Assembly (NCBI GenBank): GCA_027604665.1 | Contig: JADGIZ010000289.1 | Coordinates: forward strand, 1-16,823 | Length of the DNA: 16,823 nt | From: Polyrhizophydium stewartii | Taxonomy: Eukaryota; Chytridiomycota; Chytridiomycetes; Rhizophydiales | Reading direction: 5' to 3' | In this document: in pieces, positions 1 through 8,900 of the stretch | Position numbering within the stretch: position 1 is the first letter of the stretch | How the letters are laid out: each line of letters starts with the position of its first letter | Position numbers and translations under genes: made by a program | Notes under the pieces: generated by a model | Told to the model about the DNA's origin: nothing | What the model saw: only the letters and a program-made list of their open reading frames with translations | Databases searched by the model: none

Positions 1-131
1 ACGTGGCGCGCTCTGGCCCGCAGCAGCGCGCCACGTCGAGTGCTGTTGGCGCCCCTTGTCGCTCGCTTGATCCGCGACGCTGACCCGACCGGGCCGCTGT
101 GCGCCTGCTTGGCCGGCCCCGTTGCGCGCAG
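1..131 (+). other. Left-edge sequence, probably the end of an intron of the gamma-adaptin gene
   Basis: No frame here gives the gamma-adaptin sequence expected just before the first recognisable exon (the family has a GYPAHFGQ-type stretch there). A CTGAC branch-like site at about 80-84 and an acceptor GCGCAG ending at 131 suggest that at least the right part is intron. A short upstream exon near positions 20-45 cannot be excluded, because frame 2 there shows an isolated H-V-E-C, but the fit is poor. Confidence 0.5.
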
Positions 132-2985
132 TTGCGTCCCCGCGGTTCTCGGACAAGCGCCTGGCGTATCTCGGCATCATGCTGCTGCTTGACGAGAACC
201 AGGAGACCCTCACGCTCGTCACCAACTGCCTCAAAAAGTACGGCGACGGCGCCGGCGGTCGGCGGTGCGCTGCTGGGTGCTGACGCAGAGTCCCGCCCGC
301 ACACCCCCTCCCAGCGACATGAACAACAGCAACATGTTCATTGTCGGCCTCGCGCTCTGCACGCTCGGCAACATCGCGTCGCAGGAGATGGCCCGTGATC
401 TGTCCAGCGAGGTCGAGCGCCTGCTCGGCAGCACCAACTCGTATCTCCGCAAGAAGGCTGCCCTGTGCGCGCTGCGCATCATCCGCAAGGTCCCGGACCT
501 CGTCGAGAACTTTCTCGAGCGCACGCAGGCGCTGCTCAGCGAGCGCAACCACGGAGTCCTGCTCACGGGCGTCACCCTGCTCACCGAAATGTGCCAGATG
601 TCGCCGCAGATCACGGCTGTCGTGCGCGAGGTGCCTTGTGCCGCTGAGGCGCCTGCAGCATGTGCCTGAGGGCTGACGCGAGCTGCACTCGCGCACCGGA
701 ACAACAGAACGTGCCCATCCTCGTTCGCCACCTCAAGACGCTCGTGACGGCCGGATCGAGCCCCGAGCACGACGTCGGCGGGATCACGGATCCGTTCCTG
801 CAGGTCAAGATCCTGCGCTTGCTCCACGTCCTCGGTGCCGGCGACGTGCGCGCGAGCGAGGCCATGAACGATGTGCTCGCCCAAGTTGCGACCAGCACCG
901 AGGCGTCCAAGAACGTGGGCAACGCCATCTTGTACGAGACGGTGCTCACGATCATGAACATTGAGAGCGAGTCGTCGCTGCGCGTGCTCGGCATCAACAT
1001 TCTCGGCCGCTTCTTGTCGAATCGCGACAACAACATCAAGTGAGCGCCTCCGATTGACCGAATCGCATGTGTTCGACCCGGGTGCTTGTTGCCTGCTGAC
1101 GCCATCCTGAATAGGTACGTTGCCTTGACCACGCTCACCAAGACGTCGCAGACGGCCGCCGCGACCGACGCATCGGCCCTACAGCGCCACCGCTCGACCG
1201 TGCTCGAGTGTCTGCGCGACCCAGACATCTCGATCCGCCGCCGCGCGCTGGATCTGTCCTTCTATCTGATCAACGCCACCAACATCCGCATCCTGATGCG
1301 CGAGCTGCTTTCGTTCCTCGAGGTGGCCGAGGCCGACGTCAAGTCGTCGATTGCAACGCGCATCTGCGACTACGCGGGCCGCTACCGCCCCAACAAGCGC
1401 TGGGAGATTGACACTGTGACGCGCGTGCTGCGCGTTGCCGGCGCCTATGTCGACCAGTCGGTGATCAACCATTTTATCAAGCTGGTGTCGACGGGCGACA
1501 CGGCGGTCCACCAGTACACGGTGCGCAAGCTCTACAACATCGTCAAGAACGAGGGCGAAGTCGCGCACGTGCAGGAGGGTCTGCTCCAGGCGGCGTTCTG
1601 GTGCATCGGCGAGTATGGCGATGTGCTCGTCAGCTCATCGACGGGTGCGCTCGGCTTTGGCATTGAAGAGGACGCCGAAACGGATGCGAAGAAGGCCGAC
1701 GCGCTCGCGATGCCAACCGAGTCCGAGGTCCTGGACCTGGTCGCGGCGATCCTGCGCGGACCGTACGCCACCAACTGCGTCAAGGAGTACACGGTGACGT
1801 GCCTGGTCAAGCTGTGCGCGCGCTTCACCCAGCCTGCCGTCCTTGAACAGGCCAAGGCGCTTATTGCCCGTTACCGCGTCAACATCGAGGTAGAAATCCA
1901 GCAGCGCGCTGTCGAGTTCACCCAGATTCTCGAGCTCGACCGCGAAACGCGCGTGGCGCTGCTCGAGCCCATGCCTGTTCTCGAGAGCGCGGTCGCCGAG
2001 GAGGCCCTCAAGGGCACCGGCGCTTCCCCGGCCAACACGACGCCCACAACGCCAGGGCTTCTCTCGGGCGGCGCGGCCGGCGGTCTGGGCGCCGCGGGCG
2101 ATCTGCTCGGCAACGACCTCGCGGGCCTCGCCCTCGGCGGTGCAGCAGGCGCCGCCTCTGCTGGCGGCATCTACGACCTTGTTTTCGGCGGTACGTCCGG
2201 CACATCGGCCGCTGCCGGCGGTGCGGGCGCCAAGTCCGAGGTAGGCTTGTATGTTTGTCGCGGTATCTACTGTCGACTGCTTGCTGATGCATGTGCATGT
2301 GCATGCAGAACATCATGAACTTGCTCGGCGGTATCGGCCTTGGCGGCGGCCCGGCCGCAGCCCCCGCACCCGCGGCCGCCGGCTTTGGCGGCGTGTCGAA
2401 GCAGTCAGATCTGCTCGGCGACCTGTTCGGCGGTGGTCCACCCGCGCCTGCCCCCGCCGCAACCGCGGCTCCTGCTGCGTTGGATCCACTGGCCGACCTG
2501 TTTGGAGGCCCCGCCCCGACCGTCGCCTCCACGCCTGCGGTGGCCGCTGCCAAGGCGTACCCGTCCTACAACAAGCTTGGCCTGAGCATCACCCTCACCC
2601 CCACGAAAGAGTCGGCCACCGCCACCAACGTCGTCGCATCGTTCTACAACAGCGGTGCGGCCGGCACTGTGTCGAACCTTTCCTTCCTGGTGGCCATTCC
2701 AAAGGTGGGCTGGACGCCTCACGTTGCGCTCGTCCAAGTGCATGGGTGTTTGCGCTGACATGGCCGTCCATTCTCTTTGCGGCTGTGCAGAGCTTGCGCC
2801 TCGCGATGCAGCCACCGTCGAGCACCGTCGTCGAACCCGGTGGCGCGGCGACGCAGAGCCTGCGCCTCGAGAACCCGTCGAGAGTGCCCATTAGGCTGCG
2901 TCTCAAGATTGCATTCACGGCCGGCGGCCAGAGCGTCGACGAGATTGTCGAGTTCTCGTCGTTTGAGCCGTATCTGTGGACCTGA
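132..2985 (+). CDS. APL4: AP-1 complex subunit gamma (gamma-adaptin), 5'-partial, six visible exons
   Basis: This is the large gamma subunit of the AP-1 clathrin adaptor, which sorts cargo at the trans-Golgi network and endosomes. Exons are 132-237, 315-630, 708-1039, 1115-2240, 2309-2704 and 2791-2985. Introns are 77, 77, 75, 68 and 86 nt, all GT-AG with CTGAC or CTGAT before the acceptor, and all phases agree. The visible product is about 822 residues. The helical trunk (about 1-535) carries family signatures: [69 protein letters not shown] and [14 protein letters not shown] Gly/Ala-rich hinge (about 538-706) holds LLGDLF and LADLF, which resemble clathrin-box or DLF motifs. A gamma-ear domain (about 707-822) ends in EPYLWT. 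The WCIGEYGD block together with the ear points to gamma rather than alpha, delta or epsilon adaptin. The first 80 or so residues lie outside the window. The stop is TGA at 2983-2985. Confidence 0.93.
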
Positions 2986-3279
2986 CCAATCGCGCACACA
3001 CACGCTCTCTGGTTGCGGCCCGCATATCTTGCACTGGCGCCAGCCCTCGCGCATGCGATCGCCGACGCTGCTCTGCTCTTTCCTCTGTCCTGATCCCTGC
3101 CTGAATCGGCAATGAACACCCCGCACGGGTGAGAACCATCAGAAGCGAATCGCAATGTGAAGCGACCAAAGTCTGAACGCGTCAAACGACCGACGGCAAT
3201 CCGATCACCGGCGCACTGCCCATAAAAGCTGCCCGGCGGCTATGCACCGTACTGAGCTCAGAGCGCAGCCGAACCACCC
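2986..3279 (+). promoter_or_regulatory. Intergenic region: gamma-adaptin 3' end and promoter of the FAS1 gene
   Basis: This is 294 bp between two genes in the same orientation. A TATA-like CATAAAAG lies at 3221-3228, about 52 bp before the ATG at 3280. I see no coding signal or RNA gene here. The promoter role is inferred from position only. Confidence 0.4.
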
Positions 3280-3785
3280 ATGCAGCTGAACCTCGCCCTC
3301 GTCGCCGCGCTCGCGGCCAGCAGCATCGCGGCCACGTCCACGACAACCACGGCCTCGTCGGGCGGCTCGTCGATGACGCAGTCCGCGACGTCGAGCTCAA
3401 CGCCCACGAGCACGTCGCTGCCTTCGCAGCAGCAGCAGCAGCACAAGCGCTGGATCCTCAATCGCCGCCAGGCCGCCGCGTCCATTGCGCCATCGCAGCC
3501 GCAGCAGGGCTCCCCGAGGCCGACGACGACTCCCAGCCTGCAGCAGCAACCCGGCCAGCAGCAGCAGCAGCAGTCCGGCCAGCAGCAAGGATCGCTGAAC
3601 TCGTTCCTGCAGTCTAACAACCTCACGGACTTTGCGGCACTCTCGCTGATCACCGGCCTCGACCGCCTCATTGCCGAGCCGCAGACGTCGTGGGTTGTCT
3701 TCGCCCCCACCAACGCCGCCTTCGAGGCGCTGCCCTACGGCCTCATGGGCGGCTCGCCGCCGCCGTCTGTCACAAAGGGCGGATC

Positions 3786-3839
<54 letters not shown>

Positions 3840-4503
3840 CCCCAACTCGCTCCCGGGCCAGCAGCCCGGCGAGCAGCCGCAGATCCCCGGCCAGGAGCAG
3901 CAGCCTTCGAGCTCGGGTCTGGGCAGCGCTACCCTGATTGCCATGTTCCATGTGCACCGCGGTCGCGATGTGCAGATCCCCGAGTCGCTGTTCCAGCAGC
4001 CCATCCAGCAACAGCAGCAGCAGCCGGGTCAGCAGCCGGGTCAGCAGCAGCAGCAGCAGACCGGCTCGCAGACCGGCTCGCAGACCGGCTCGCAGACCGG
4101 CCAGCAGACCGGCAAGATCCGCATCGACACGCTCCTCGACGGCGACGATCTCGTGCTGGACTTCTCCAACCCCAGCGCGCCAATGGTCAACGACCGTGCC
4201 CGCGTGCTCGGCGCTCGCCGCGTCTCTAACGGCATCGTCGTCGTGGTCGACCGCCTGCTGTCGCCGCTCGGCGGATGCATCGGATATGGCGCATGCAGCA
4301 CAATCCCACGCGTTGGTGCTGCTGGCCAGCAGCCTCAGCCTCAGCCTGGCCAGCAGCCCCAGCCTCAGCCTGGCCAGCAGCCCCAGCCTCAGCCTGGCCA
4401 GCAGCCGCAGCCGCAGCCTGGCCAGCAGCCAACTACCCAGCAGCCAGGCACCCAGCAGCCCGGCGAGCAGATGATTCGCCCGCCGACTCAGCAGCAGCAG
4501 TGA
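3280..4503 (+). CDS. Secreted fasciclin (FAS1) domain protein with glutamine-rich insertions
   Basis: This is an intronless 407-aa ORF. The N-terminus MQLNLALVAALAASSIAAT looks like a signal peptide with cleavage after about residue 18. A Ser/Thr-rich stretch (19-50), likely O-glycosylated, follows, then two dibasic sites, KR at 56-57 and RR at 62-63, which could be Kex2 sites. FAS1 elements appear in order: SLNSFLQSNNLTDFAAL at about 104, WVVFAPTNAAFEALP at 138-152 (the hallmark strand), LIAMFHVHRGRDV at about 217, and SNGIVVVVDRLLSP near 315-330. FAS1 domains are normally about 130-140 residues; here the elements span about 225 because Q-rich segments are inserted between them. The C-terminus is a (GQQPQPQP)4 repeat with no hydrophobic tail, so no GPI anchor signal is seen. 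FAS1 proteins usually act in adhesion or at the cell surface; the ligand is unknown. Two cysteines (CIGYGAC) lie just after the domain. Confidence 0.8.
3787..3837 (+). repeat. (CAG)17 microsatellite encoding polyglutamine
   Basis: Seventeen uninterrupted CAG codons encode Q170-Q186 of the FAS1 protein. The run lies between the FAPTNAAF strand and the next FAS1 element. Absence of CAA interruptions makes length variation by slippage likely. Confidence 0.97.
4057..4113 (+). repeat. 12-bp tandem repeat encoding QTGS units
   Basis: CAGACCGGCTCG occurs three times from 4057 to 4092, followed by a variant CAGACCGGCCAG and a partial copy. It forms the second low-complexity insertion of the FAS1 protein, next to another CAG-rich stretch at about 4009-4059. 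Confidence 0.9.
4324..4431 (+). repeat. 24-bp tandem repeat encoding (GQQPQPQP)4
   Basis: Four 24-bp copies run from 4324 to 4419, with a partial fifth to 4431. Copies differ at a few third positions (CCT, CCC, CCG for proline), so they are older or more drifted than the (CAG)17 run. They form the C-terminal tail of the FAS1 protein. Confidence 0.93.
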
Positions 4504-4563
4504 ATCCACACTGATCCTCTTGCAAGACCCCAGCTCGTCGCTTGGCATGGCAAATGACTCTGA

Positions 4564-4980
4564 ATGAACCACCTTGCTGATGCACTTTTCCGAATTGTGC
4601 ACATGGTCGGCGGTGCCCTCGCGCTGATTGCATACCCGATCATTCTCGCCACGGGCCGCTGAGAGACGACCGACACGCCCTCGCTGCGCTCCCTGATTGC
4701 CGCGACGATTGTCGAGAACCATCGGATGCACACGATGTCGCGCGATGTGCTGCGGTCGCACATGATCGCGGTGCTTGATGACAGGATCAACCAGATCCAC
4801 TAGGCTGATATTCATGATTCAGGCACAGGCGTCGATGTCGCTGACTCGGACGGCGAGACGACGATGCGACAGCAACTGCGCCAGCTGCGTCGTGGCTTGC
4901 TGCTGGCATTTGTCCTCGACAGCCTTGACGAGCGGGACGAGGGGACCGCCAGAGTCCGAGGACCAGATCGCTCAGCAACT
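4564..4980 (+). pseudogene. Stop-interrupted coding-like sequence, family not recognised
   Basis: One frame stays peptide-like across 139 codons but has an internal TGA (4660-4662) and TAG (4801-4803) before a final TGA at 4981. Block 1 starts at an ATG and contains a hydrophobic run, VGGALALIAYPIILATG. Block 2 (4663-4800) is amphipathic, with TPSLRSLIAATIVENHRMH and LRSHMIAVLDDRI. Block 3 contains MRQQLRQLRRGLLLAFVLDS. My hand count for block 2 (46 codons) gives G/C of about 54%, 39% and 87% at positions 1, 2 and 3, the usual coding pattern here; blocks 1 and 3 show weaker versions. I tried introns to remove the stops: the good acceptor at 4821-4822 (CTGAT then TTCAG) gives the wrong phase with every GT donor I could find. 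After about 4950 peptide-like sequence shifts to another frame (SEDQIAQQLDAAV). A decayed gene is the simplest reading; an unusual splice pattern or chance are alternatives. Confidence 0.35.
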
Positions 4981-5081
4981 TGATGCCGCCGTGAGAAACG
5001 TGACTGCAGTTGGTTGCCGCCCAGGGACATCCGGACTGGAAACGACACTCCGCTGCTGTGCCATCGCACTGCTTGCCCTCA

Positions 5082-5488
5082 ATGCCGTCAGAATCGCCAC
5101 CACCGTACTCGGCCGGTGCCCAAATGAGCGTTGGACCCCATGCACACGGCGCCCCCAAGGCCGAGTGTGCGCACCACTTTGGCGAGCCGTTCTTCCCGCC
5201 CGTCGCCTGGTGCTGGGCCATCGGCTGCTTCCCGTGAGCTGTGGGCGGGCACCGGCCCGAGGGCACACGTAAACGCTTGGAGTCGGTGGCGGCGGTGCGG
5301 CTGACGCTCGCCCGGCTGCGCACAGAATCGGCATCCTGTGCTGCCTCAAGCTCAAGGTGCGGCGGTGCGAGCGGTGCGGGCTCGAGGCCGACGTCGAGGA
5401 CGCTGCGCTGCTGGACTCGCAGTCGTTCCGCACCGGCTTCGCCATTGGCGCCGTCTCCGAGGCCGTTGCGCATCCCATCCAGCTGTGA
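5082..5488 (+). CDS. Small BRI3-like membrane protein with PPPY motif, two exons
   Basis: Exon 1 is 5082-5233 and exon 2 is 5326-5488. The 92-nt intron has a GTGAGC donor, a CTGAC branch site at 5310-5314 and an ACAG acceptor. The join makes a 104-aa protein. Residues 6-9 are PPPY, a WW-ligand motif of the kind bound by Rsp5/Nedd4 ligases. After C29-x-H-H comes a hydrophobic segment, VAWCWAIGCFPIGILCCLKL (41-60), immediately followed by KVRRCERCG with C65-x2-C68. A hydrophobic stretch with FPxG and CC, directly followed by RRCxxCG, is the layout of the brain protein I3 (BRI3, PF10164) family and resembles LITAF-like proteins, which sit on endosomal or lysosomal membranes. The 35-residue tail after the CxxC is an extension. 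The start is the first in-frame ATG after a stop at 5001-5003. The family call rests on motif layout. Partner and function are unknown; a role in ubiquitin-linked endosomal sorting is an inference from PPPY. Confidence 0.72.
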
Positions 5489-5768
5489 CGGCTGCGGCGG
5501 TGGCGGGCAGCGACCGTGGCGGCGGCGCCGGGCTCGTGCGTGCGTGTGGGGAGGCGCCGGTGCCACCCACGGCGTGGCATGCTCGGTGCGCCGGCACGCT
5601 GGCGGGCCTCGGGCCTCGAGGAGCGGGTGTGGGTGTTCAGTGGCGCGCTTGGACTGAAACGAGTATCTTGGGCCAGGGATGTTGCGTTTGGGGAAGGGGC
5701 GGTGGGAAGAAATGGGCAGATGCACCTGTGCCAGGCTTTCGTCACTCGGCGCTCATGCCGCAATAGGA

Positions 5769-5791
5769 GATGCCGCACGTGCTGCGGCATC
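5769..5791. promoter_or_regulatory. Palindrome containing a CACGTG E-box
   Basis: Nine-base arms GATGCCGCA and TGCGGCATC flank a 5-nt spacer, and CACGTG lies at 5776-5781. A further direct copy of ATGCCGCA is at 5755-5762. The site is about 406 bp upstream of the SulP start codon. CACGTG is the binding core of bHLH factors; in budding yeast Cbf1 with Met4 uses it to control sulfur-assimilation genes. Regulation of this SulP gene by such a factor is inference. Confidence 0.4.
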
Positions 5792-6110
5792 CCGATGATT
5801 GGCAGATCACGCTGAGATGGTGGCGGCGGTCGTGCCGCCGAGTGTGCGCTGCCAGAGACTGACTCGGGCCAGAGCCGGATGCCGGATCTGCTGATGATGG
5901 GACTGCCGCGGCGAGGGGGGATGTTGGCCCCGCGGCTTTGATGGCGGGGCCGGGTGGAGCGGCGGTCGCCGGGCAGCGGGTATTGCGCCGCCAAGGGCGG
6001 CGGCGGCGGCGGTTGGCGGCGTTTCCGGCCGCGTCAATGGCGCCATCGCGTCGCACGAGGAATCGCGCAATCGGGTGCGGGATGCTCGACACCATCACCC
6101 TCCGACAGGG

Positions 6111-6118
6111 TTTTAAAG
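6111..6118 (+). promoter_or_regulatory. TATA-like element of the SulP gene
   Basis: TTTTAAAG lies 69-76 bp upstream of the start codon, in a locally GC-rich stretch where an A/T octamer stands out. The assignment is by position and composition only. Confidence 0.35.
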
Positions 6119-6186
6119 GCGCGGGCGGCCGCGCTCATCGGCGCCCCACCCCCACCCCCGCACGACCTCACCGCCTCTCTCGCACC

Positions 6187-8607
6187 ATGTCGACCTCAGG
6201 CGTCCAGTCCAGGCACGCCGCGCGCCGGTACCCGAGCCAGACCGAGCAGCTGGTCAAGGCCGTCAAGAGCGGCGCGCGCAACCTCCCGCACAACGCAGGC
6301 CAATACCTGTCCTCGCTGTTCCCCATCGCCAAGTGGATCGGCCGCTACAACCCGTCGTGGTTCTTCGGTGACGCTATTGCCGGCGCGACCGTCGCCATCC
6401 TCATTGTGCCGCAGGCGCTGGCCTACGCCAGGCTTGCATCGCTGCCCGTCGAGTACGGTCTCTACACCTCGTTCGTCGGCACGTTCATCTACTGCCTCTT
6501 TGCAACAAGCAAGGGTGAGTTCGCTCCCGCCCGGCGCCTGCCTGCGCGAAACCACTGTGCTTTGGCCGGGTGCTGACGGCGCAGCCCAGACGTGACGATT
6601 GGCGCGACCGCCGTGCTCTCGCTCGTCACGGGCCAGCTGCTCAGCACGTACAACAGCGACAAGTCAATCAACCCAGTTGTCTTTGCATCGGGCGTTGCAT
6701 TCCTCACGGGCGTCTTTGAAACGATTATTGGCCTGCTCCGCCTCGGCATCGTCGTCGACTTCATCCCAGTGTGAGCCCGCTGCGCTCTCGTGCGCCTGCA
6801 TTTTCACCTTCTTGCGCTCGTTTGCTGACTGGCCTGCACCAGCCCCGTCATCATTGGCTTCACCACGGGCTCGGGCATCACCATCATCGTCGGCCAGGTC
6901 GCAGGCCTGCTCGGCATCACGGGCATTGACACCAACGAGGCTGCTTACAAGGTCTTCTACAACACGGTCAAGAACCTCGGCAACGCCAAGATCGACGCTG
7001 CCTTTGGCGTCGCCGCGCTCGTGACTCTGCTCGCGTTCAAGTTTGGCACCCGTGCACTCTCGCGCCGCGGCCACGGCTGGGCCGTCTGGGTCGGCTACGC
7101 CGCCAACGCGATTGTCCTCATCGCGATTGCCATTGCATCGTGGCTCTACAACCGCGGTGCGAGCACGCCGCGCATCCGCGTCGTCGGCACCGTCCCCAGC
7201 GGCCTCAGCTACTTGCACGTCCCAACATTCCCGAACCTCTCGACGATGCTCCAGGCGACCGTGACGGCCAGCGTGATCGGCATCCTCGAGCACATTGCCG
7301 TGACCAAGTCGTTTGGCCGCGTCAACGGATACACGCCCGACGCAAACCAGGAAGTTGTCGCGCTCGGCATCACCAACCTGATCGGCTCCTTCTTTGGCGG
7401 CTTCCCGGCAACCGGCTCATTCTCTCGCTCGGCCATCAAGTCGCGCTCGGGCGTGCGCACCCCGCTCGCCGGTGTCTACACGGGCGTCCTGGTTCTTCTG
7501 TCAATCTACTTCCTGACGCCGCTCTTCTACCATATCCCGAGTTCGGGCCTGTCTGCCGTCATCATGAACGCCATTACGGATTTGATCTCGCCGCCGTCTC
7601 TGCTCGTCCAGCTGTACCGCATCGAGATCCTCGACTTTGTCTCGTTTGCCATCTCGTTCGTGTTCACCATCTTCTTCTCGATCGAGATTGGCATCTACGT
7701 CTCGGTGAGCTTTGCGGTCCTGGTGCTGCTGGTGCGCGTGGCGCGTCCGCGGTACGAGTTCCTGGTGCGCTCGGCCGACGACGGCGCATGGATCAGCCAC
7801 GACGAGGCGCGCCAGCTCGAGATCGAGACCAAAGCTCCCGGCCTGCCGACGCCCGTGCTGCCGACGCCCGTCAACACGACCGCGGACATCAAGCTGTCGC
7901 CGCCGGGCATCTACGTGGTGCGCATCGAGGAGTCGCTCACGTACCCCAACTCGACGTTCCTGCAGGAGCGCGTGCGCGAATGGGTGTTCAAGCACACGGC
8001 CTTTGGCGGCAAGATCCTCAAGCCGTCGGAGCGGCTGTGGTGCGACAACCTCGAGGAGGATGCACTCCGGAGCCAGCAGCTCAGGCAGGAGCGCAGCGCC
8101 AGCGGCGCCGACGCCGACGAGGACATTTGGTTCTATCGCGAGACGGCCGACACGTCGGTTGCGCTGCCGCGGCTGCGCGCCATTGTGTTTGACCTGGCTG
8201 CGGTCAACTCGATCGACGCCACGGGCCTGCAGGCGCTCGTGGATCTCAAGCGCGACATTGACCGCTTCGCGGGCCGCCACGTCCCCTTTTACTTTGCCCA
8301 CGTCCGCACCCGCTTTGCGCGCGTGCTGACGTACTTTGCCGAGCTGCTGCCCGCGACCAACGAGGAGCTCGCCCCCGTGTCGTCCGTCACCAACGAGAGC
8401 GGCTCGGCGCGCACGATTGTGCGCACGGACGTCGAGACGGGCAGCGCCAGCGTGTCGCGGCAGTCGCTCGTCGAGGACGTGCGCGCTCGCGAGCGCAACC
8501 CGACGCGCTTCTTCCGCACCATCGACTCGGCGATCCTGGCCGCGCTGGCCGAGACCCAGGGCGACAGCGATGGCGAGTCGGGTGCGTCCTCGATCGCCAA
8601 GGTCTAG
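6187..8607 (+). CDS. SulP/SLC26 family sulfate permease with C-terminal STAS domain
   Basis: This plasma-membrane anion transporter most likely takes up sulfate. Exons are 6187-6514, 6590-6770 and 6843-8607; introns are 75 and 72 nt (GTGAGT and GTGAGC donors, CTGAC branch sites). The join gives 757 aa. After a hydrophilic N-terminus comes FFGDAIAGATVAILIVPQAL and the SulP signature LPVEYGLYTSFVGTF (86-100), then TSKDVTIGATAVLSL, VPVIIGFTTGSGITIIVGQ and NLIGSFFGGFPATGSFSRSA, the last being the conserved core loop. About ten to twelve hydrophobic segments run to residue 480 or so. The cytosolic STAS domain occupies about 520-675, with the core IVFDLAAVNSIDATGLQALV. The Ser/Arg-rich C-terminus is probably regulatory. 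Saccharomyces Sul1/Sul2 are 100 or more residues longer. Substrate (sulfate rather than molybdate, oxalate or another anion) is inferred from the family. The ATG at 6187 has CACC before it and directly precedes the first conserved segment. Confidence 0.92.
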
Positions 8608-8900
8608 TTGGATCCGCCGTCCGCGGGCGCGACTCGATACTGCCCGGCAAACTGCCTGTGTGTGCATCGCATGCAAACGACCGTACCTCGAGCTCCCCGC
8701 TTGCCACTTCCGTGCTTCATTCTGTTCTTCTCTTGCGCCTCTGAAACATATCATCCTCCCTAAGACGCCATATTCAAATGAACGGTGAATACCGAGTATC
8801 TGAATTCCATTCGCCCGCACGCCGGCGGGCAGGCGCGCAAAAGAGGCACATGTATTAGGTCTTTTACAGACAAAGTCCAGCGCGCATCGAGACGGTGCAG
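8608..8900. other. Convergent intergenic region between SulP and CRAL-TRIO genes
   Basis: This 293 bp lies between two stop codons facing each other. It is more A/T-rich than its surroundings around 8745-8815 and includes an inverted GC-rich pair near 8817-8830 (CGCACGCCGGCGGGC). It probably holds both 3' untranslated regions and polyadenylation sites. No gene is seen. Confidence 0.5.

Larger units (their letters stand above)
5489..6186 (+). promoter_or_regulatory. Upstream region of the SulP transporter gene; no gene seen
   Basis: This 698-bp stretch is G-rich in its first part and has no frame with coding-like composition on either strand. It holds a CACGTG-centred palindrome (5769-5791), several ATGCCGCA words, a short GGCGGC/GCCGCC inverted repeat near 5822-5840, a TATA-like TTTTAAAG (6111-6118) and a pyrimidine/C-rich leader just before the ATG at 6187. 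Confidence 0.5.

Noticed and set aside
4324..4431. CRISPR-like array
   Set aside because: The 24-bp units are adjacent with no spacers and are in frame inside a coding sequence.
3397..4815. 472-codon minus-strand ORF opposite the FAS1 gene, Leu-rich
   Set aside because: Its Leu/Arg runs are the complement of CAG repeats; it has no domain, and the plus strand carries a clear signal peptide and FAS1 motifs.
4770..4822. Short intron (GTGCTT donor, CTGAT, TTCAG acceptor) that would rescue the interrupted ORF
   Set aside because: It would be about 52 nt and would leave the coding-like downstream frame out of phase.
4787..5994. Overlapping minus-strand ORFs (312 and 340 codons) opposite the BRI3-like gene
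   Set aside because: Composition is Pro/Arg/Ser/His-rich with no domain, and the plus strand gives a phase-consistent spliced gene in the same place.
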